Shown here in pieces: positions 63,481 to 64,000 of a stretch of DNA of 64,000 nucleotides (the stretch's first letter is position 1; each line of letters opens with the position of its first letter). This DNA is from Staphylotrichum longicolle (Eukaryota > Ascomycota > Sordariomycetes > Sordariales > Chaetomiaceae): positions 3,658,001 to 3,722,000 of the forward strand of contig JAHCVI010000001.1 in the NCBI GenBank assembly GCA_019096155.1, in the 5' to 3' direction. The translations under genes and the position numbers were made by a program. The notes beneath the pieces are model-generated. The model saw nothing but the letters and a program-made list of their open reading frames with translations, searched no databases and was not told where the DNA came from.

Positions 63481-64000
63481 AAGGCACTTAACTTGCTCCT
63501 CGTGAGACTTTTTGGTTTTACGTCTTGGACTGGCTAAGGACCACATTATGGTTTTGGATATTTTAGAGTAGTATCACGTCGTTGGGGCAACAATGAACGT
63601 CACCGGCCAGACCAAAAGTGGAATTCCAAAACAGCAGGGCTGTTCGGTTTTAGGAAGGCGAGCCATTGATAGTGACTGATTGCAGCCGAAGGAACTCCGA
63701 GAAACGTCCGCCGATGACTCGGTGGCTTTCTCCTAGCTTGACTCCTTTTTCGGTTCAAAGCTCCTCCTCCCATGTCTCACACCTCGTGTTCCAGAACAAC
63801 CCAGCCCCATCTTTCACTGGCCGGGCTCGCCCCGGGGTAGACAGGCGGTGCAGCACCCGACGCCAATAATGCACCGATTCTTTGTTCCGCCTCTTGAACA
63901 ATGAATTTGGACGGTGGAACGCGACACGGAGGAGACTGGCCACATGTAACCTTAGTCCTGAGCACCGCAGGTCCTGACCAAGCCAAGACACGTTCCCATC
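63481..64000. other. window end, no supported gene
   Basis: Overlapping open frames on both strands at 63755-63991 have no recognisable features. Confidence 0.5.

Overview
The window looks like nuclear DNA of a filamentous ascomycete (Pezizomycotina, most likely a Sordariomycete). Genes sit on both strands. They carry short introns of about 43-160 nt with GT/GC donors and CTAAC/CTGAC-like branch points. Coding exons are GC-rich at third positions. Secreted proteins have fungal-type signal peptides, and many families are fungus-specific (DPP IV, Ctr copper transporter, DHA1 and anion-cation MFS, small Cys-rich proteins, DJ-1/PfpI secreted proteins). One tRNA-Val(AAC) is present. All exon coordinates were derived by hand from reading frames and splice motifs, with no transcript support.

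Layout. 0.2-4.8 kb: a small Cys-rich gene followed in frame by a Gln-rich ORF, and an unrecognised multi-exon gene. 5.0-5.9 kb: a secreted DJ-1/PfpI protein. 6.7-15.4 kb: a three-gene block that looks like a fungal cell-death or innate-immunity locus. It holds (i) a C2H2 zinc-finger protein fused to a GH13 amylase-like domain with damaged catalytic motifs, (ii) divergent from it, a large protein with a DUF7580-like region and an intact subtilisin (S8) protease domain, and (iii) tail-to-tail with the protease, a fungal gasdermin-like protein with a detachable-looking acidic tail. This matches the known HET-Q1 (gasdermin)/HET-Q2 (S8 protease) gene arrangement and extends it. 16.5 kb: a conserved hypothetical gene.

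17.7-34.6 kb: a probable isocyanide (isonitrile) biosynthetic cluster. It contains a TauD-type dioxygenase, an SDR, a DHA1 MFS transporter, a P450, an isocyanide synthase (DIT1/PvcA family), a Ctr-type copper importer and a second DJ-1/PfpI (isonitrile-hydratase-like) gene. Two of the enzymes carry His/Gly/Met/Cys-rich tails. The Ctr promoter has two Mac1-like TTGCTCA elements exactly 10 bp apart, which suggests a copper-linked metabolite.

35-45 kb: a second small Cys-rich gene, a 187-bp inverted repeat around a 705-bp AT-richer spacer (probable mobile-element remnant), a small secreted Cys-rich protein, an anion:cation-symporter-type MFS permease and a secreted dipeptidyl peptidase IV. 46-52 kb: a PIF1-like helicase, a kinase-like-fold protein and an F-box/LRR-like protein. 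52-64 kb: an ankyrin remnant, a secreted beta-sandwich protein, a second SDR, a small probable mitochondrial membrane protein, a flavin-dependent halogenase, an interrupted gene and tRNA-Val.

Several genes carry apparent single-base frameshifts or in-frame stops (about 3.8, 22.1, 26.0, 50.6 and 62.4 kb). One (50.6 kb) lies in a G homopolymer. These may be assembly errors or real gene decay, and read mapping would separate the two.
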